Made by a program: the position numbers and the translations under genes. The notes beneath the pieces are model-generated. The model worked only from the letters and a program-made list of their open reading frames with translations, did no database searches and was not told the origin of the DNA. Below, in pieces: positions 63,805 through 64,000 of a stretch of 64,000 nt of DNA. Positions within the stretch are counted from its first letter, which is position 1, and each line of letters starts with the position of its first letter. The DNA comes from Allolobophora icterica (Eukaryota; Annelida; Clitellata; Crassiclitellata; Lumbricidae), in contig OY744616.1 in NCBI GenBank assembly GCA_963556255.1, positions 12,434,554-12,498,553 on the forward strand. The letters run 5' to 3'.

Positions 63805-64000
63805 CTATGGCTCCGTCGCTCGTTATATTTGCTGCTCTAGACTTGACTACTGCAATTCCATCCTCACATTGGTCTTCCCAAGGTCCGTCTCGCTCCTCTT
63901 CAGTCCATTTCAATGCCGCTGCTAGAGTATAGACTAGGCCTATAATTGCCAGTCTTCCTCGATTCTCTCACATCACCACCTTTATGGCAGAAGAACTCCA
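63805..64000 (+). mobile_element. LINE fragment, runs off the window
   Basis: LDYCNSI, then CCGCTGCTAGAGTA and SLPRFSHITTFMAE-like peptides across frames. Same region as DYCNSLFAGLP ... PRFSHITTFM of the copy at 31245. Frameshifts present. Confidence 0.7.

Overview
The window reads as nuclear DNA of an invertebrate animal. It has spliced genes with short exons in long introns, very dense uninterrupted microsatellites, tRNA-headed SINEs, 5'-truncated LINEs and many small non-autonomous DNA transposons. The word TAGGCCTA recurs throughout. A marine invertebrate (echinoderm, hemichordate or lophotrochozoan) is my best guess, but the sequence alone does not fix the taxon.

Two real protein genes are visible and they converge. 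(1) A phospholipase C beta gene of the PLCB1/2/3 class lies on the + strand. I traced 28 coding exons from 3676 to 50881. They join in a continuous frame of 1,189 codons plus a stop, from the end of the PH domain through EF hands, catalytic X, acidic linker, catalytic Y, C2 and the C-terminal coiled coil. The first coding exon or exons (start codon and most of the PH domain) are not visible and probably lie before base 1. (2) Elongin C (ELOC) lies on the - strand. All three coding exons, 60866 down to 58456, encode a complete 119-residue protein. PLC beta links Gq-coupled receptors to PIP2 hydrolysis. Elongin C is the adaptor of Elongin and of cullin-2/5 ubiquitin ligases. Nothing suggests the two are functionally linked.

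Layout: 1-3675 is an intron with repeats. 3676-26425 holds PLCB exons 1-5 in very large introns containing microsatellites, a 1.3-kb polypurine higher-order repeat, minisatellites and a decayed transposon gene (17857-19440). 26247-44660 holds the catalytic and C2 exons. 44459-50881 holds the C-terminal exons. 50882-57540 is 3' flank/intergenic with a fold-back repeat and LINE/hAT debris. 57540-62030 is ELOC. 62031-64000 is ELOC 5' flank with a MITE, a SINE, an (ATT)n tract and the start of a LINE.

The most notable signals are: at least eight hAT-type MITE insertions with near-perfect 8-bp target duplications; a roughly 65-bp TTAA-flanked palindromic mini-element in six copies; an uncharacterised transposon-like gene between perfect 14-bp inverted repeats, itself broken by a MITE and a LINE; repeated micro-duplications of exon/intron junctions in both genes; a probable GC-AG intron in PLCB; and LINEs with a conserved 3' stem-loop but different pentamer tails.
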